Positions 1 through 9,011 of a DNA stretch of 64,000 bases are shown here, in pieces (within the stretch, counting starts at the first letter, position 1; every line of letters begins with the position of its first letter). The notes under the pieces are model-generated. The model did no database searches, was not told the DNA's origin, and saw nothing but the letters and a program-made list of their open reading frames with translations. The position numbers were made by a program, and so were the translations under genes. Source of the DNA: CF-39 sp035651155. Lineage in GTDB: Bacteria; Chloroflexota; Limnocylindria; P2-11E. The stretch is from positions 124,001-188,000 of the forward strand of contig DASRGG010000002.1 in NCBI GenBank assembly GCA_035651155.1, given 5' to 3'.

Positions 1-558
1 CTCATGTGGACCGCCGAGCTCGCGCAGAGCCACGCGGTGTTGCCCGCATTCCTCCTTGGGCTCGCCGTCGCCGGGGTGTTCCAGCGGTATCCCGAGGAGC
101 ATCGCCGATTCCGCGTCGTGGCGTTTTCGCTGCTCACGCCCTTCTTCTTCTTCAAAGGCGGGCTGAACGTGAGCCTCGCGGCGCTCGCGACGGCGATCCC
201 GCTGCTCATCGGCTTCTTCGTCGTAAAGATCGTCCTCAAGTTCATCGGCGTCTTCCCCGTCGCGATGCGCTACGTCAGACCGCACGCGACCTACACCACC
301 CTGCTCATGAGCACCGGGCTCACCTTCGGGACGATCTCGTCGCTCTACGGTCTGAACGCCGGGATCATCGACCGCACGCAGTTCTCCGTCCTCGTGACGG
401 TCGTGATCCTCTCGGCCGTCGTGCCCACGGCCATCGCGCAACGCCTGTTCACGCCGATGGAGCACGAGCTCTCGCCCGAGGAGGTCGTCGCGATCGAGGA
501 CGAGGAGTTCGAGCCACCGAGGCGGCTCGAGCCGCCGCTCGGGGGACGGAGGTCCTAG
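1..558 (+). CDS. CPA2-type cation/proton antiporter, C-terminal fragment
   Basis: The reading frame is open from the window edge and ends at 558, so only about 185 C-terminal residues are present and the true start lies upstream. The protein is rich in hydrophobic segments (FLLGLAVAGVF, LLIGFFVVKIVLKF, FSVLVTVVILSAVVPTAIA), typical of the transporter domain of Kef/NapA-like monovalent cation:proton antiporters. It ends in an acidic cytoplasmic tail (HELSPEEVVAIEDEEFE) without a visible TrkA-N domain. Role: exchange of Na+ or K+ for protons at the inner membrane. The ion cannot be judged from the fragment. The last codons overlap the stop of the convergent next gene by 4 nt. Confidence 0.8.
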   Translation, partial: LMWTAELAQSHAVLPAFLLGLAVAGVFQRYPEEHRRFRVVAFSLLTPFFFFKGGLNVSLAALATAIPLLIGFFVVKIVLKFIGVFPVAMRYVRPHATYTTLLMSTGLTFGTISSLYGLNAGIIDRTQFSVLVTVVILSAVVPTAIAQRLFTPMEHELSPEEVVAIEDEEFEPPRRLEPPLGGRRS

Positions 559-1913
559 CCGACCTCCGGATGCGCGTTGGCGACCAGCGCGCGAAGCGCT
601 CGGAAGAGGCTCAGCACGGGCACGAACGACGCCGAAGTCCACGTTCGCGTCCGCGGGCCCACGATCCGCAGGTGCGACGCGAGGAGCGATCGCCGTAGCT
701 CGATCCACGCGATATCGCGGAGCGGGAACGCCTCAGGACGCGCGCGCTCGCCAGGGACCGGCACGAAGAGCAGCTCGTCCGGATACAGCGCGAAGAGCGC
801 CCGTGGCTCTCCACGCATCCGCGCCGGAACGACGAACGCGGAGAGTACCGGCGGGTCCTGCCGCTCACGCGTGATCTCGTCGAGCAGCCCGCGAGCGATC
901 GGCTCCGCGTCGGGCCAGCCGGTGGGCAGCACGAGCGTGGCGCCCGGCTCGGGAGTCGTGTAGATCCGCCGGGGAAGCGGACGCGAGCGGTCGATGAATC
1001 CACGCAGGCGCTCCTCGACGTCGGAGACCACCTGCGACGCCGACGCGGGCAGGTCGATGACCAGCTCATCTGCCGCCGCGTCGCTCCGCAGCCGCAGCTG
1101 CTCCTGCGCGCCCCGGCTTCGCCGCAGCGCGACCACGCGCTCGAGCGGCATCGTGAGCGCGTCGTAGCCCCAGGACTGCAGATCGAAGCCGATGGCGCGC
1201 ACGTCCTCGAGCCACAGGACCTGCTGGTCTGTCACGACGAGAAGCGCCTCGCGGATCGGCTGCGCGAACAGGCGCCGCGGACGTGACTGCGGTCGGTGCA
1301 CGAACAGCGAGATCCGCTCCCGGGGGTCGAGCTGCTCGCGCACGAAGCCCTGGAAGCGCGCCGGGAGCCGGCGGACCTGTGTCTCCGCGGCGCTCGCGCC
1401 GGTGGCGTTCGTATCGACCAGCGTGTCCCAAGACGACACCGCCCTTCGCCCACTCCTCGCGCGCGCGGCGCGCGCGGTCGCCTCTTGCACGTAGCTCCCG
1501 GCCTCGCCAGAGCCCGACCAGGTCCAGCTCGCTTGCCCGTAGCCGGCCTCGCGCTGGACGAGACGCTCGAGCTGGGGCTTCAGGCGCTCGAGCTCCGCGG
1601 CGGCCGCACCGTCGTCCGCAAGCGGAGTCCCGACCAGGAAGGGTGAGCCCGAGAGGTCGTGCATCAGGGCGAGCGCGCGGATCTGCACGTGGACACCGGG
1701 CGCGAGCGGCGACGAGCGCAGCACGAGCGCCCGCAGTGGGTCTCCGTGCTCGTCCACGACGCGGGGGCACTCGGCGAGGTCCGCCGGCGCGGGTGTTTCA
1801 CGCACGAACGACGTGAGCCGAAGACCACCATCGAGGGGCTCGTACACGGGGGCGACCCCACGCGTCGCGACGATGATCGCCTCGGTCGTGACTGTCGAGA
1901 CGCTTTCCAGCAC
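555..1913 (-). CDS. Degenerate family I pyrophosphatase fused to bacterial PH-like domains
   Basis: A 452-residue protein. GTG is chosen as start because GGAGG lies 3 nt upstream. Residues about 10-150 follow the plan of soluble inorganic pyrophosphatase (VDEHGDPLRALVL, then an RALALM segment, FLVGTPLADD and a C-terminal helix). However, two of the three catalytic aspartates of the family's DGDPLD signature are replaced (here EHGDPLR), so it is probably not an active PPase. The second half has two stretches like bacterial PH (YokE/bPH) beta-barrels: EALLVVTDQQVLWLEDV near 220 and ALFALYPDELLFVPVPGE near 380. No signal peptide or membrane segment is seen. The fold assignment comes from motif reading only. 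The function is unknown; a regulatory or ligand-sensing role is an inference. Confidence 0.5.
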   Translation of the reverse strand: MLESVSTVTTEAIIVATRGVAPVYEPLDGGLRLTSFVRETPAPADLAECPRVVDEHGDPLRALVLRSSPLAPGVHVQIRALALMHDLSGSPFLVGTPLADDGAAAAELERLKPQLERLVQREAGYGQASWTWSGSGEAGSYVQEATARAARARSGRRAVSSWDTLVDTNATGASAAETQVRRLPARFQGFVREQLDPRERISLFVHRPQSRPRRLFAQPIREALLVVTDQQVLWLEDVRAIGFDLQSWGYDALTMPLERVVALRRSRGAQEQLRLRSDAAADELVIDLPASASQVVSDVEERLRGFIDRSRPLPRRIYTTPEPGATLVLPTGWPDAEPIARGLLDEITRERQDPPVLSAFVVPARMRGEPRALFALYPDELLFVPVPGERARPEAFPLRDIAWIELRRSLLASHLRIVGPRTRTWTSASFVPVLSLFRALRALVANAHPEVG

Positions 1914-2131
1914 ATGCCTCCTACCGAAGCTCGGTAGAAGCCATCAGCGGCGCGTGGCCGCGGTTGGGCCGCGAAGCGCGGGGCGGGCCTCATCGCCCCC
2001 TCCAAGTGTAGAGACCGCCGGCCCGGGACCGATCGCCCGGATAGTTGGCTTCGAGGTGTCCGATGACTCGGTCATCGTGGGCCTCCTCCACGAGGAACGC
2101 GGCGCGGGAATGGAAAACGCTGAGGCGAGCC

Positions 2132-3379
2132 TTAGGAAGTGTCGGTGTCGAAGCGGAAGCGGCCCAGCAGCATCAGGCCGATGGCGCCTGCGGCGAACAG
2201 CAGCGCGCCGCCCGACCAGTACAGTGGCTGGACCCCGATCCGGTCGACGAGAAGCGCGCCGACGCCCAGCGAGGCGAGACGCATCGCGCTCCAGCTCACG
2301 TCGAGCAATGTGAACACGCGACCACGTACCGCGTCGGGGATCGCGCCCTGGATGGTGCTGCTGAAGACGACCATACCCGTGCTCGTGTTCAGCCCATAGA
2401 CGAAGAGAATGAACAGCGCGACCGGCAGGGGCGTGAACACGGCGATGAGCACGTCGCCGACGCCGCGGATGAGATACGGAACGAAGAGCCAGCGCGCGCT
2501 GCGGTAATCGCGCGCGAACGTGTTCGGGATGAGTGGACCGACGAGCGCACCGACGCCGATCGCGCCGATGAGCCAGGCGAAGCCTTCGGGCGGCAGCCCA
2601 AGGTGCCGCTCCGAGAGCACGACGAGCATCGCGCCGGTCGCGCCGACCGCGAACGAGGCGAGCGACTGCACGACGAGCAGCCGCGAGACGAAAAAGTCGC
2701 GGCGGGCGTACGCGAGGCCCTCGAGCGCGTCGGCGAAGTACGAGCCCAGCCCGCGCTTGGCACCCGCGCCGATCTGGCCCGCATGAGCGGGGATGTCCAG
2801 CGAGACGATGAATGCGGCCGACGCCACGAAGCTCGCGGCATTGATCGCGAATGCGGCTCGGGTGCCGATCACCGCGATCACCGCACCGGCGACGGACGCC
2901 GCGATGATCTGTACCAGGCGACCGGTCGACCATGACACCGAGTTCGCGGCGAGACGCTGTTCGGGGGTCGTGAGCACGGGGATCACGGCGTTGAGCGCCG
3001 GTCCGAAGAACACGTTGCCGGCGGCGAGACCTGCGGCCACGACGTAGGCATGCCACACGCCCTGTGGCCAGACCAGCGAGAGCACGAGACCCGCGCGAAG
3101 GAGGTCGGCGGCGACGAGCACTCCCTTGCGGCTGAAGCGGTCGACGACGACCCCGGCGACGGGACCGAGCAGCAGCACGGGGACGATCTCGTTCGCGACG
3201 AGGCCGGCCACGGCGAGCCCCTGGCCCGACAGCTCGAAGACGAGCACGACGAGGGCGATGTAGTGCAGCGTGTCCCCGAAGCTCGAGATGAGCTGTCCGA
3301 GCCAAAGGCGGAAGTACCGCGGGCTGCGGATCACGGCGGCGTAGGAGGAGCCGGCGCTCGCGAGCCGCGTAGCGATCAC
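2132..3379 (-). CDS. MFS transporter (DUF/enterobactin-exporter-like, 12 TM)
   Basis: About 415 residues with repeated hydrophobic segments and the MFS loop 2-3 motif as GPVAGVVVDRFSRKGVLV. The second half repeats the pattern (VFSSTIQGAIPDAVRGRVFTL). This resembles the MFS_3/EntS-like group of drug or siderophore exporters. The frame stays open for about 46 codons upstream, but those residues are charged and not MFS-like, so GTG at 3379, giving a start V-I-A-T-R-L just before the first helix, is preferred. It lies alone between the PPase-like gene and a decayed gene on the other strand. The substrate cannot be predicted. Confidence 0.8.
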   Translation of the reverse strand: MIATRLASAGSSYAAVIRSPRYFRLWLGQLISSFGDTLHYIALVVLVFELSGQGLAVAGLVANEIVPVLLLGPVAGVVVDRFSRKGVLVAADLLRAGLVLSLVWPQGVWHAYVVAAGLAAGNVFFGPALNAVIPVLTTPEQRLAANSVSWSTGRLVQIIAASVAGAVIAVIGTRAAFAINAASFVASAAFIVSLDIPAHAGQIGAGAKRGLGSYFADALEGLAYARRDFFVSRLLVVQSLASFAVGATGAMLVVLSERHLGLPPEGFAWLIGAIGVGALVGPLIPNTFARDYRSARWLFVPYLIRGVGDVLIAVFTPLPVALFILFVYGLNTSTGMVVFSSTIQGAIPDAVRGRVFTLLDVSWSAMRLASLGVGALLVDRIGVQPLYWSGGALLFAAGAIGLMLLGRFRFDTDTS

Positions 3380-3478
3380 GTGGCATTGTGTAGCGGTTCG
3401 AGCGCCACGATCCGTCGCGCGCGGTGCAGGCTGCGCAGCGACGGTCGCGGTCGTGCCCCCTCCCTGCCCGACCGGACG

Positions 3479-3840
3479 GTCACGCGCGCCGCGGCGGTGA
3501 TCCTCGCGGCGGGCCAATCACGGCGCTACGGCGCGCCGCTCGAGCTGCCACGACGTCATCCTCGTCGTCGGTCGCGGCGCCGACCTCGTGCTCGCCGGCG
3601 TGCGGCTCGGTCGCGCGCTCACGGTGATGAACCGCGAGTACGCGCTGGGGCAGTCCACGTCGCCGCGTGCGGGACTGCGCGGCGCGCGCGGGTCCGACGC
3701 GGCGATCGTCCTCCTCGGCGATCAGCCGCGGGTGACGCTGGCGCTCATCGACGCGATCCTCGAGGGAGCGCGACAGGAGCGGCGTCGCGCTCCTCGAGGT
3801 CACGCCGGAGCTCGGCAGCCTCGAGGACGTCCCCGCTAGT
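3479..3840 (+). pseudogene. Decayed MobA/MocA-like nucleotidyltransferase
   Basis: Three fragments of one NTP-transferase family protein lie in different frames. The N-terminal nucleotide loop VILAAGQSRRYG is at about 3494-3530 (frame 2). A core stretch, HDVILVVGRGADLVLAGV running on to ALGQSTSPRAGLRG and DAAIVLLGDQPRV, is at 3543-3780 (frame 3). A short tail, VTPELGSLEDVP, is at 3796-3837 (frame 1). The segment between the glycine loop and the core, roughly 40 residues in intact homologues, is missing, and the tail is shortened. Proteins of this family attach CMP or GMP to molybdenum cofactor for molybdenum hydroxylases, which is the enzyme class encoded next door. The fragments are separated by deletions, so this is decay rather than a single sequencing error. 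Confidence 0.7.
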
Positions 3841-4831
3841 CGCCCACCGATCCGTGCACCGGCACACCCTGCGCGGGGGCCTGGCGCGGCTCGCGCTGGC
3901 GGATCTCATCCGCCCAGGCCGGGAACTCGTGCTCGACCGCGCGCAAGGGCATCGTGCCGAAGATCATCGAGCGGATGCCGGCCCAGTTGCGCGGCACCAG
4001 GAAGATCGCGGCAAGGTGCAGCCCGACGATGACGAGCGTGCCCCAGGCCGCGAGGTCGTGCAGCCAGGTGGTCCAGTACATCACCGGCTGCGGGATCGTG
4101 AAGAAGTAGTGGGCGGATTTCAGCAGCCCGGTGGCGATGACGACCAGAGCCAGGATCGCAAGGGGCGTGAAGCTGAAGACCTTCTCCACCGCGAGGAACT
4201 TGCCCTCGCGCTGTGCGGGCTTGATGCCGAGGTCGGCAAGGGTCGCCTGCAGCGGACCCTGCCAGGACTTCGGCAGGCGCAGCCCGAGCACGCCGCTCTC
4301 TCCGTACACCCCGAGGTAGCCGAACAGCCGCGCGATCGCGGGCGAGAGATCCCTCCAGCGCGGGAAGATCGCGTCCTGCCCCCGGACGCGGCTGGAGGTC
4401 GCGAACATCGTCGCCGCGACGGTGATGAGCCCGGCGCCGACGTAGTGGAAGAGGTACAGCGTCTGACGGTTGTCGACGGTCGACTCCAGGCCGAACCAGC
4501 GCAGTAGCCAGACCGCGGTCACGAAGTCGATGACGAAGCCGAGAGCGATGCCCCAGTGCACGAGGCGGTCGTACAGGCTGTAGCGGACGACCTGGCCATC
4601 CACGACGGCGCCGCGGCCGCGGCGGATGCCGGCGAAGACGATCCCCAGCACGATCCCGCCGAAGGCCAGGACCAAGAGGATGCGCGAGCCGTCGACCGAC
4701 AGCGGCAGGATCGGGCGGTCGGTCGTAGCGCCTGTCGCGTAGAACCCGGTCAGGAACAGGTAGATCGCGCCGATGACGACGAGCGCCACCAACACGAGAT
4801 CGCTGATGAGCGCGAACGGCTTTGTCCTCAT
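3836..4831 (-). CDS. Formate-dehydrogenase-gamma-like cytochrome b membrane subunit
   Basis: A 331-residue integral membrane protein with about six transmembrane helices. Conserved-looking histidines lie in helices (RLVHWGIALG, LFHYVGAGLI, WLHDLAAWG, VGLHLAAIFLV), as expected for a di-heme b561-type subunit of the FdnI/HydC group. It is the last gene of the molybdenum-hydroxylase operon, with GGAGGAGACG directly before its ATG and only 9 nt after the ferredoxin gene. By analogy with respiratory formate dehydrogenases it would anchor the exported enzyme and pass electrons to quinone. Substrate specificity resides in the upstream subunits. The position of each heme ligand was not modelled. Confidence 0.85.
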   Translation of the reverse strand: MRTKPFALISDLVLVALVVIGAIYLFLTGFYATGATTDRPILPLSVDGSRILLVLAFGGIVLGIVFAGIRRGRGAVVDGQVVRYSLYDRLVHWGIALGFVIDFVTAVWLLRWFGLESTVDNRQTLYLFHYVGAGLITVAATMFATSSRVRGQDAIFPRWRDLSPAIARLFGYLGVYGESGVLGLRLPKSWQGPLQATLADLGIKPAQREGKFLAVEKVFSFTPLAILALVVIATGLLKSAHYFFTIPQPVMYWTTWLHDLAAWGTLVIVGLHLAAIFLVPRNWAGIRSMIFGTMPLRAVEHEFPAWADEIRQREPRQAPAQGVPVHGSVGD

Positions 4832-4840
4832 CGTCTCCTC

Positions 4841-5584
4841 CTATGCCAGCTGCTTCCACTGCGCCTCGGTGCTCGGCTTGAGGTCCAGTGCGAGGTGGTC
4901 GGACTTGATGTACCCGGCCTTGATCGCGGCGTTCACCGGGCAGCGCTCGACGCAGATCGGGCCGCCCTCGCGGCCGATGCAGAGATCGCACTTGGCGTAG
5001 ACGTTCTTGACCGGGTCGTACATGACCCGCTTGCTCGAGATCTGCTTGGCCTTGTACGCCAGCGTGCCGTTGAATTCGACCGGACAGTCCACCTCGCACT
5101 TGCCGCAGGCGATGCACTGCGTCTCGTCGATGTAGCGGTTGCCGGTCTTCGGATCGATCTGTAGCCCCTGGGTGGGGCAGTTGGGCAGGCACCACGGCGT
5201 GGGGCATTGCTTGCAGGTCTGGGGAGTGAACCCGGCGCGCTGCGGTAGGGCCGCGGCGAGCTGGGGATTGAGCTTGACGGTCTTGTCGACGAGGATGCGG
5301 ATGCGCGCGACGGCCGATCGCCCGACCGAGGCGTGCCAGGTCGAGCAGTTCACCTCGCAGGCCAGGCAGCCGACGCACAGCGAGGGGTCGGCGCTGACCA
5401 CGCGGTCGGAGATCTCCTGCGCGGTGACGGCGTTTGCGGCGCGGCTGAAAGCGGTCGCCGCCACGGCCGCGGTGCCCAGGGCGGCGATGCCGCCGATGAC
5501 CACGCGCCGGCGGGAGAGCGGCTCGTCCGAGGTCTCGGGTGCGCTTCCGTGCGCGCTCTGCGGGGTGCTTTCGCTGTCTGCCAT
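4841..5584 (-). CDS. Tat-exported four-cluster [4Fe-4S] ferredoxin subunit
   Basis: 247 residues. The N-terminus carries a twin-arginine signal, SRRRVVIGGIAALG, followed by a hydrophobic stretch and an alanine-rich cleavage region, so export in folded form is expected. Four cysteine groups follow: CVGCLACEVNC, CKQCPTPWCLPNC, CIACGKCEVDC, and CDLCIGREGGPICVERC. This is the DmsB/FdhB/HycB layout holding four [4Fe-4S] clusters. It sits between the FAD subunit and the cytochrome b gene. The natural reading is that it bridges the molybdenum hydroxylase to the membrane cytochrome. GAGG precedes the ATG with normal spacing. Confidence 0.9.
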   Translation of the reverse strand: MADSESTPQSAHGSAPETSDEPLSRRRVVIGGIAALGTAAVAATAFSRAANAVTAQEISDRVVSADPSLCVGCLACEVNCSTWHASVGRSAVARIRILVDKTVKLNPQLAAALPQRAGFTPQTCKQCPTPWCLPNCPTQGLQIDPKTGNRYIDETQCIACGKCEVDCPVEFNGTLAYKAKQISSKRVMYDPVKNVYAKCDLCIGREGGPICVERCPVNAAIKAGYIKSDHLALDLKPSTEAQWKQLA

Positions 5585-5603
5585 GTTCCTCGCTCTCCCT
5601 TCC

Positions 5604-6575
5604 TTAACCCGCGATCTTGGTGAGGGCCGATCTCACCAGACCCTGGACCAGCAGGACCTTGTAGTCGTTGGAGCCCAGCGGCTGCGCGCCGTTGGCCGCG
5701 AGCTGACCGGCCTGGCTGATGACGGAGGCCTCGAGGCGCTTACCGGCCAGGAAGCTCTCGGCGTCCCTGGCGCGGTGCGGGGTCGGCGCGACACCGCCGA
5801 GGGCGATGCGCGCGCTCTGCACCACCGGGCTGCCGGTGACCAGCACCGCTACCGAGCCGCGCGCGAAGTCGATGGACTTCCTGGGTGCGGCCTTCTGGAA
5901 CAGGCTCGGCTGCGACAGCGACCCGGAGGGGATGCGGACCTCGGTGATGATCTCGTCCTGCGCCAGCACGGTCTCGCGCAGGTAGTCGGTGTGCGGGCCG
6001 ATGAAGAAGTCGTCGATGCCGACGACACGCTGGCCGCCGGAGCCGTGCACGACGATGCTCGCATTCAGCGCCGAGAGCGCCGTCGAGGTGTCCGAGGGCT
6101 GGACCGCGAAGCAGGCCGCGCCGTCGAAGATGGCGTGCAGATCGCTCGCGCCGAGCACGGCGTAGCAGAAGGATCCGCCTCGCTTGTAGCAGTCGGCGCG
6201 GTCCGCGTCGCGGAAGTACCAGCAGCGCACCTTCTGCGCGAGGTTGCCGCCGAGGGTGCCCATGTTGCGGATCTGCGGCGAGGCCACCAGCCCCGCGGCC
6301 TGCGCGAGCGCGGGCGCCTTTTGGTTCACCGTCGCGTCCGCGGCGATGGCCGCGAGCCTGGTGAGCGCGCCGATGCGCAGCTCGCCGGAGTCCTCCTTGA
6401 TGTACTCGAGCCCGGGGATGGTCTTCAGGTTCACCACGCGGTCGGTGGGCAGGAGGCCTTCCTTCATGATGCCGAGCAGGTCCGTGCCCCCGCCGAGGGC
6501 GCGCGCGTTCTGCGCGGAGAGCATCTTGATGGCTTCGTCCACCGAGGTGGCGTTGAGGTACTCGAATCGTTTCAT
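5604..6575 (-). CDS. Molybdenum hydroxylase FAD subunit with [4Fe-4S] insert (PaoB-like)
   Basis: 323 residues of the CoxM/PaoB FAD-binding family. FAD-loop motifs ARALGGGTDLLG (about 23-35) and NMGTLGGNLAQK (about 105) are present. Directly after the second motif a cysteine-bearing insertion runs CWYFRDADRADCYKRGG and then SFCYAVLGASDLHAIF. Such inserts hold an additional [4Fe-4S] cluster in E. coli PaoB and in 4-hydroxybenzoyl-CoA reductase beta subunits. It has no signal peptide and would be exported by riding with the Tat-tagged [2Fe-2S] subunit. There is one FAD gene for two Mo/[2Fe-2S] modules, so it may be shared. It is spaced 23 nt from the Mo subunit gene. Confidence 0.9.
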   Translation of the reverse strand: MKRFEYLNATSVDEAIKMLSAQNARALGGGTDLLGIMKEGLLPTDRVVNLKTIPGLEYIKEDSGELRIGALTRLAAIAADATVNQKAPALAQAAGLVASPQIRNMGTLGGNLAQKVRCWYFRDADRADCYKRGGSFCYAVLGASDLHAIFDGAACFAVQPSDTSTALSALNASIVVHGSGGQRVVGIDDFFIGPHTDYLRETVLAQDEIITEVRIPSGSLSQPSLFQKAAPRKSIDFARGSVAVLVTGSPVVQSARIALGGVAPTPHRARDAESFLAGKRLEASVISQAGQLAANGAQPLGSNDYKVLLVQGLVRSALTKIAG

Positions 6576-6598
6576 CCTCGCTCAGCTCCTCTCTTCCG

Positions 6599-9001
6599 CT
6601 ATCCGCGCTTCATCTGCGAGATGGCCTTCAGGATCTTGTCTCGCGTCAGCGGCGCATCGTGGATGCGCACGCCGATCGCGTTGTAGATGGCGTTCGCGAT
6701 GGCCGGACCAGGTGGCGACGTGGGCGGCTCGCCCACGCCCTTCGCGCCGTACGGGCCGATCGCGTCGATCGGCTCGACGACGACATTCGTGAAGTCGGCC
6801 CACCGCGGCATCTCGAGCGAGGTGGGCATCGCGTAGTTCTCCCAGTTCCAGGTGACCGGGAAGTTGTTCGGCTTGTCCCATTTCAGCTCCTCGCTCATCG
6901 CGAGGCCGAAGCCCATCGAGACGCCGCCCTCGATCTGCTGCTCGACGCCGAGCATGTTCACGGCCTTGCCGACGTCATCGGTCGCGACGTACCGGAGCAC
7001 GGTGACATCGCCCGTGTCGAGGTCGACCTCGACCTCGGCGAAGCCGGCCCCGAAGGTGCTCATCGACGTGTTCGGCGGGACCACGTGCGTGCCGCGTCCG
7101 ATCATCGGGCTTCCGGTGGCGCTCGCGACGTCCGCCAGCTTCACGCGCTGTGTCGGATCGGCCTTCACGAACACGTAGCCGTCGCCGGTGTCGCAGTCCT
7201 CGGGCTTCGCGTTGAGCATCGGCTTGGCACCCGAGGTCGCGACCTGGAGGATCTGCGCCTTGAGGTCCAGCGCGGCGTTGCGCATCGCGCTGCCGGCCGA
7301 GATCGTGCCGCGGCTGCCGGCGGTGACACCCGAGTCGGGAAGGAAGGCGGTGTCGTTCCAGCCCACGGACGCGTCGCTCAGCTTCGTCCCGACGGCCTCG
7401 GCCGCGATGATCATCGCCGCGGTGGCCTGGCCGCCACCGATCTCGGTGAGCGAATTGTTCGCGTCGAGCGTTCCGTCGCGGTCGAGGCGGACCACGGCGG
7501 TCATCGGAAGCGACATCGAGCCGTGGCCGCACGCGTGGAGCGCCATGCCGATGCCGTGCGCCTTGTTGCCACTGATCTTCGTCGCCGGCTTGTGCCACTT
7601 CGCCGACCAGCCGATCGCGGCGGCGCCCTTCTGCGCGCATTCGAGGATCCCGCAGCTGTTCCACTTGCGGTCCTCGTGGTCCTGGTCCACGAAGGCCAGG
7701 TTCTTCAGACGGAAATCGAGCGGGTTCATGTTGACCTTCTCGGCGAGCTCGTCCATGAAGATCTCCTGCGCCCAGGTGCCCTGTGGGTCACCGACGCAGC
7801 GCTGCGGACCAGATGGGCCGCGGTTCGAGATGACATTGGTCTCCTGGAACACCGCGTCGTTCACCTCGTAGACGCGCTGGATCGGCGGGAGCGACGAGGT
7901 ACCGGCCTTGTACGCGCCGCCGTCACCGATGGCGCTCAGGCTGTACGCCTTGAGCGTGCCGTCCGCGGCGACGCCGGCCTTGAGCCGCATGATCTCGGCG
8001 TAGCGGTGGACGGACGCCTTGTAGTTCCCGGGCCGGTCGAACCAGACGCGGACCGGGTGCTGCGTCATCTGCGCGAGCACCGCGGCGATGTACGCGTCCC
8101 GCTGGGCGCCGCCCTTGCTCCCGAATCCGCCGCCCACGTTCTCGACCTGCACGCGGACGTGGCTGCGGGGCATGCCGAAGTACGCCGCCATGCTGCTGCG
8201 GACGCTGGACATGTACTGGCTCGAGGTCCACATCACCAGGCGGTCGGGACCTTCCCACCGCGCGACGGTCGCGTGCGGCTCGAGCGGGCTGTGCTGCAGC
8301 GTGCTCGTCGTGTACGTGCCCTCGTGCTTGATCGGGGCCGCGGCGTAGGCCGCGTCGAAGCTCCCGCGCTTCACCGGCGCGCCGGCCGTGAAGTTGGGCT
8401 TGCCGGGCGCGATGAGCGCGACGGCACCCGGCGCCATCGACGCCTCGACGTCGATGATCGACGGAAGCACCTTCCAATCGATCTTGATCAGACGGACGGC
8501 CTCCCGCGCGGTGTTGAGGTCGTCGGCCGCGACCGCCGCCACCTCTTCACCGGCGAAGTGCGCTTCCTCATTGACGACGAGCTTGTCGGGGTTGGTGCCG
8601 ATGAGGGTCTTCGGCGCGTTCCTGTACGTCAGCACCGCGCGAACCCCGGGCAGCGCCTCGGCGGCGGACGTGTCGATGTTCTGGATGACGGCGTGGGCGT
8701 ACGGCGATCGAAGGATCGCCGCGTGCAGCATCCCCGGTAGATGCACGTCGGAGGCGTACACGGCCTGGCCGGTGATACGCGCCGGGTCCTCGATGCGCTT
8801 CACGCGGCCTCCGAGGAACCGCAGCGCCGCCGGCGCGGCATCGCGGACGTACTCGGGCAGCGCCGGCGTGACGGACCGCACGTATTCGTTCATCGCCTCG
8901 ATCTCGGCCTCGTAGAGGTCGGGGTATTCGGCGGCGAGCAGCTGGAAGTCGGGGTCGTCGAGGAGCTGGAGGACGCGCTGGCGCGAGATCGTCTTCGTCA
9001 T
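6599..9001 (-). CDS. Molybdenum hydroxylase large (Mo-pterin) subunit, module B
   Basis: 800 residues of the xanthine dehydrogenase/aldehyde oxidase large-subunit family. A helical N-terminal lead of about 60 residues precedes the a/b hammerhead start (GRVKRIEDPARITGQAVYAS). Cofactor-binding stretches include NVGGGFGSKGGAQRD near 285 and RGPSGPQRCVGD near 395. The catalytic base motif appears as GAKGVGEPP near the C-terminus, so the active-site glutamate is kept. There is no CO-dehydrogenase signature (AYxCSFR), which argues against CoxL. There is no signal peptide; export would rely on the partner [2Fe-2S] protein encoded 10 nt upstream. Substrate unknown (aldehyde, purine or N-heterocycle). 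Confidence 0.9.
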   Translation of the reverse strand: MTKTISRQRVLQLLDDPDFQLLAAEYPDLYEAEIEAMNEYVRSVTPALPEYVRDAAPAALRFLGGRVKRIEDPARITGQAVYASDVHLPGMLHAAILRSPYAHAVIQNIDTSAAEALPGVRAVLTYRNAPKTLIGTNPDKLVVNEEAHFAGEEVAAVAADDLNTAREAVRLIKIDWKVLPSIIDVEASMAPGAVALIAPGKPNFTAGAPVKRGSFDAAYAAAPIKHEGTYTTSTLQHSPLEPHATVARWEGPDRLVMWTSSQYMSSVRSSMAAYFGMPRSHVRVQVENVGGGFGSKGGAQRDAYIAAVLAQMTQHPVRVWFDRPGNYKASVHRYAEIMRLKAGVAADGTLKAYSLSAIGDGGAYKAGTSSLPPIQRVYEVNDAVFQETNVISNRGPSGPQRCVGDPQGTWAQEIFMDELAEKVNMNPLDFRLKNLAFVDQDHEDRKWNSCGILECAQKGAAAIGWSAKWHKPATKISGNKAHGIGMALHACGHGSMSLPMTAVVRLDRDGTLDANNSLTEIGGGQATAAMIIAAEAVGTKLSDASVGWNDTAFLPDSGVTAGSRGTISAGSAMRNAALDLKAQILQVATSGAKPMLNAKPEDCDTGDGYVFVKADPTQRVKLADVASATGSPMIGRGTHVVPPNTSMSTFGAGFAEVEVDLDTGDVTVLRYVATDDVGKAVNMLGVEQQIEGGVSMGFGLAMSEELKWDKPNNFPVTWNWENYAMPTSLEMPRWADFTNVVVEPIDAIGPYGAKGVGEPPTSPPGPAIANAIYNAIGVRIHDAPLTRDKILKAISQMKRG

Positions 9002-9011
9002 CTGTTTCCCC

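Noticed and set aside
6659..8740. Very long open frames antisense to the Mo-hydroxylase genes
   Set aside because: Arginine/alanine-rich translations without domains; a by-product of high GC on the strand opposite real genes.
8880..9001. CoxL-type carbon monoxide dehydrogenase
   Set aside because: The large subunits lack the AYxCSFR active-site loop and have a distinct N-terminal lead.
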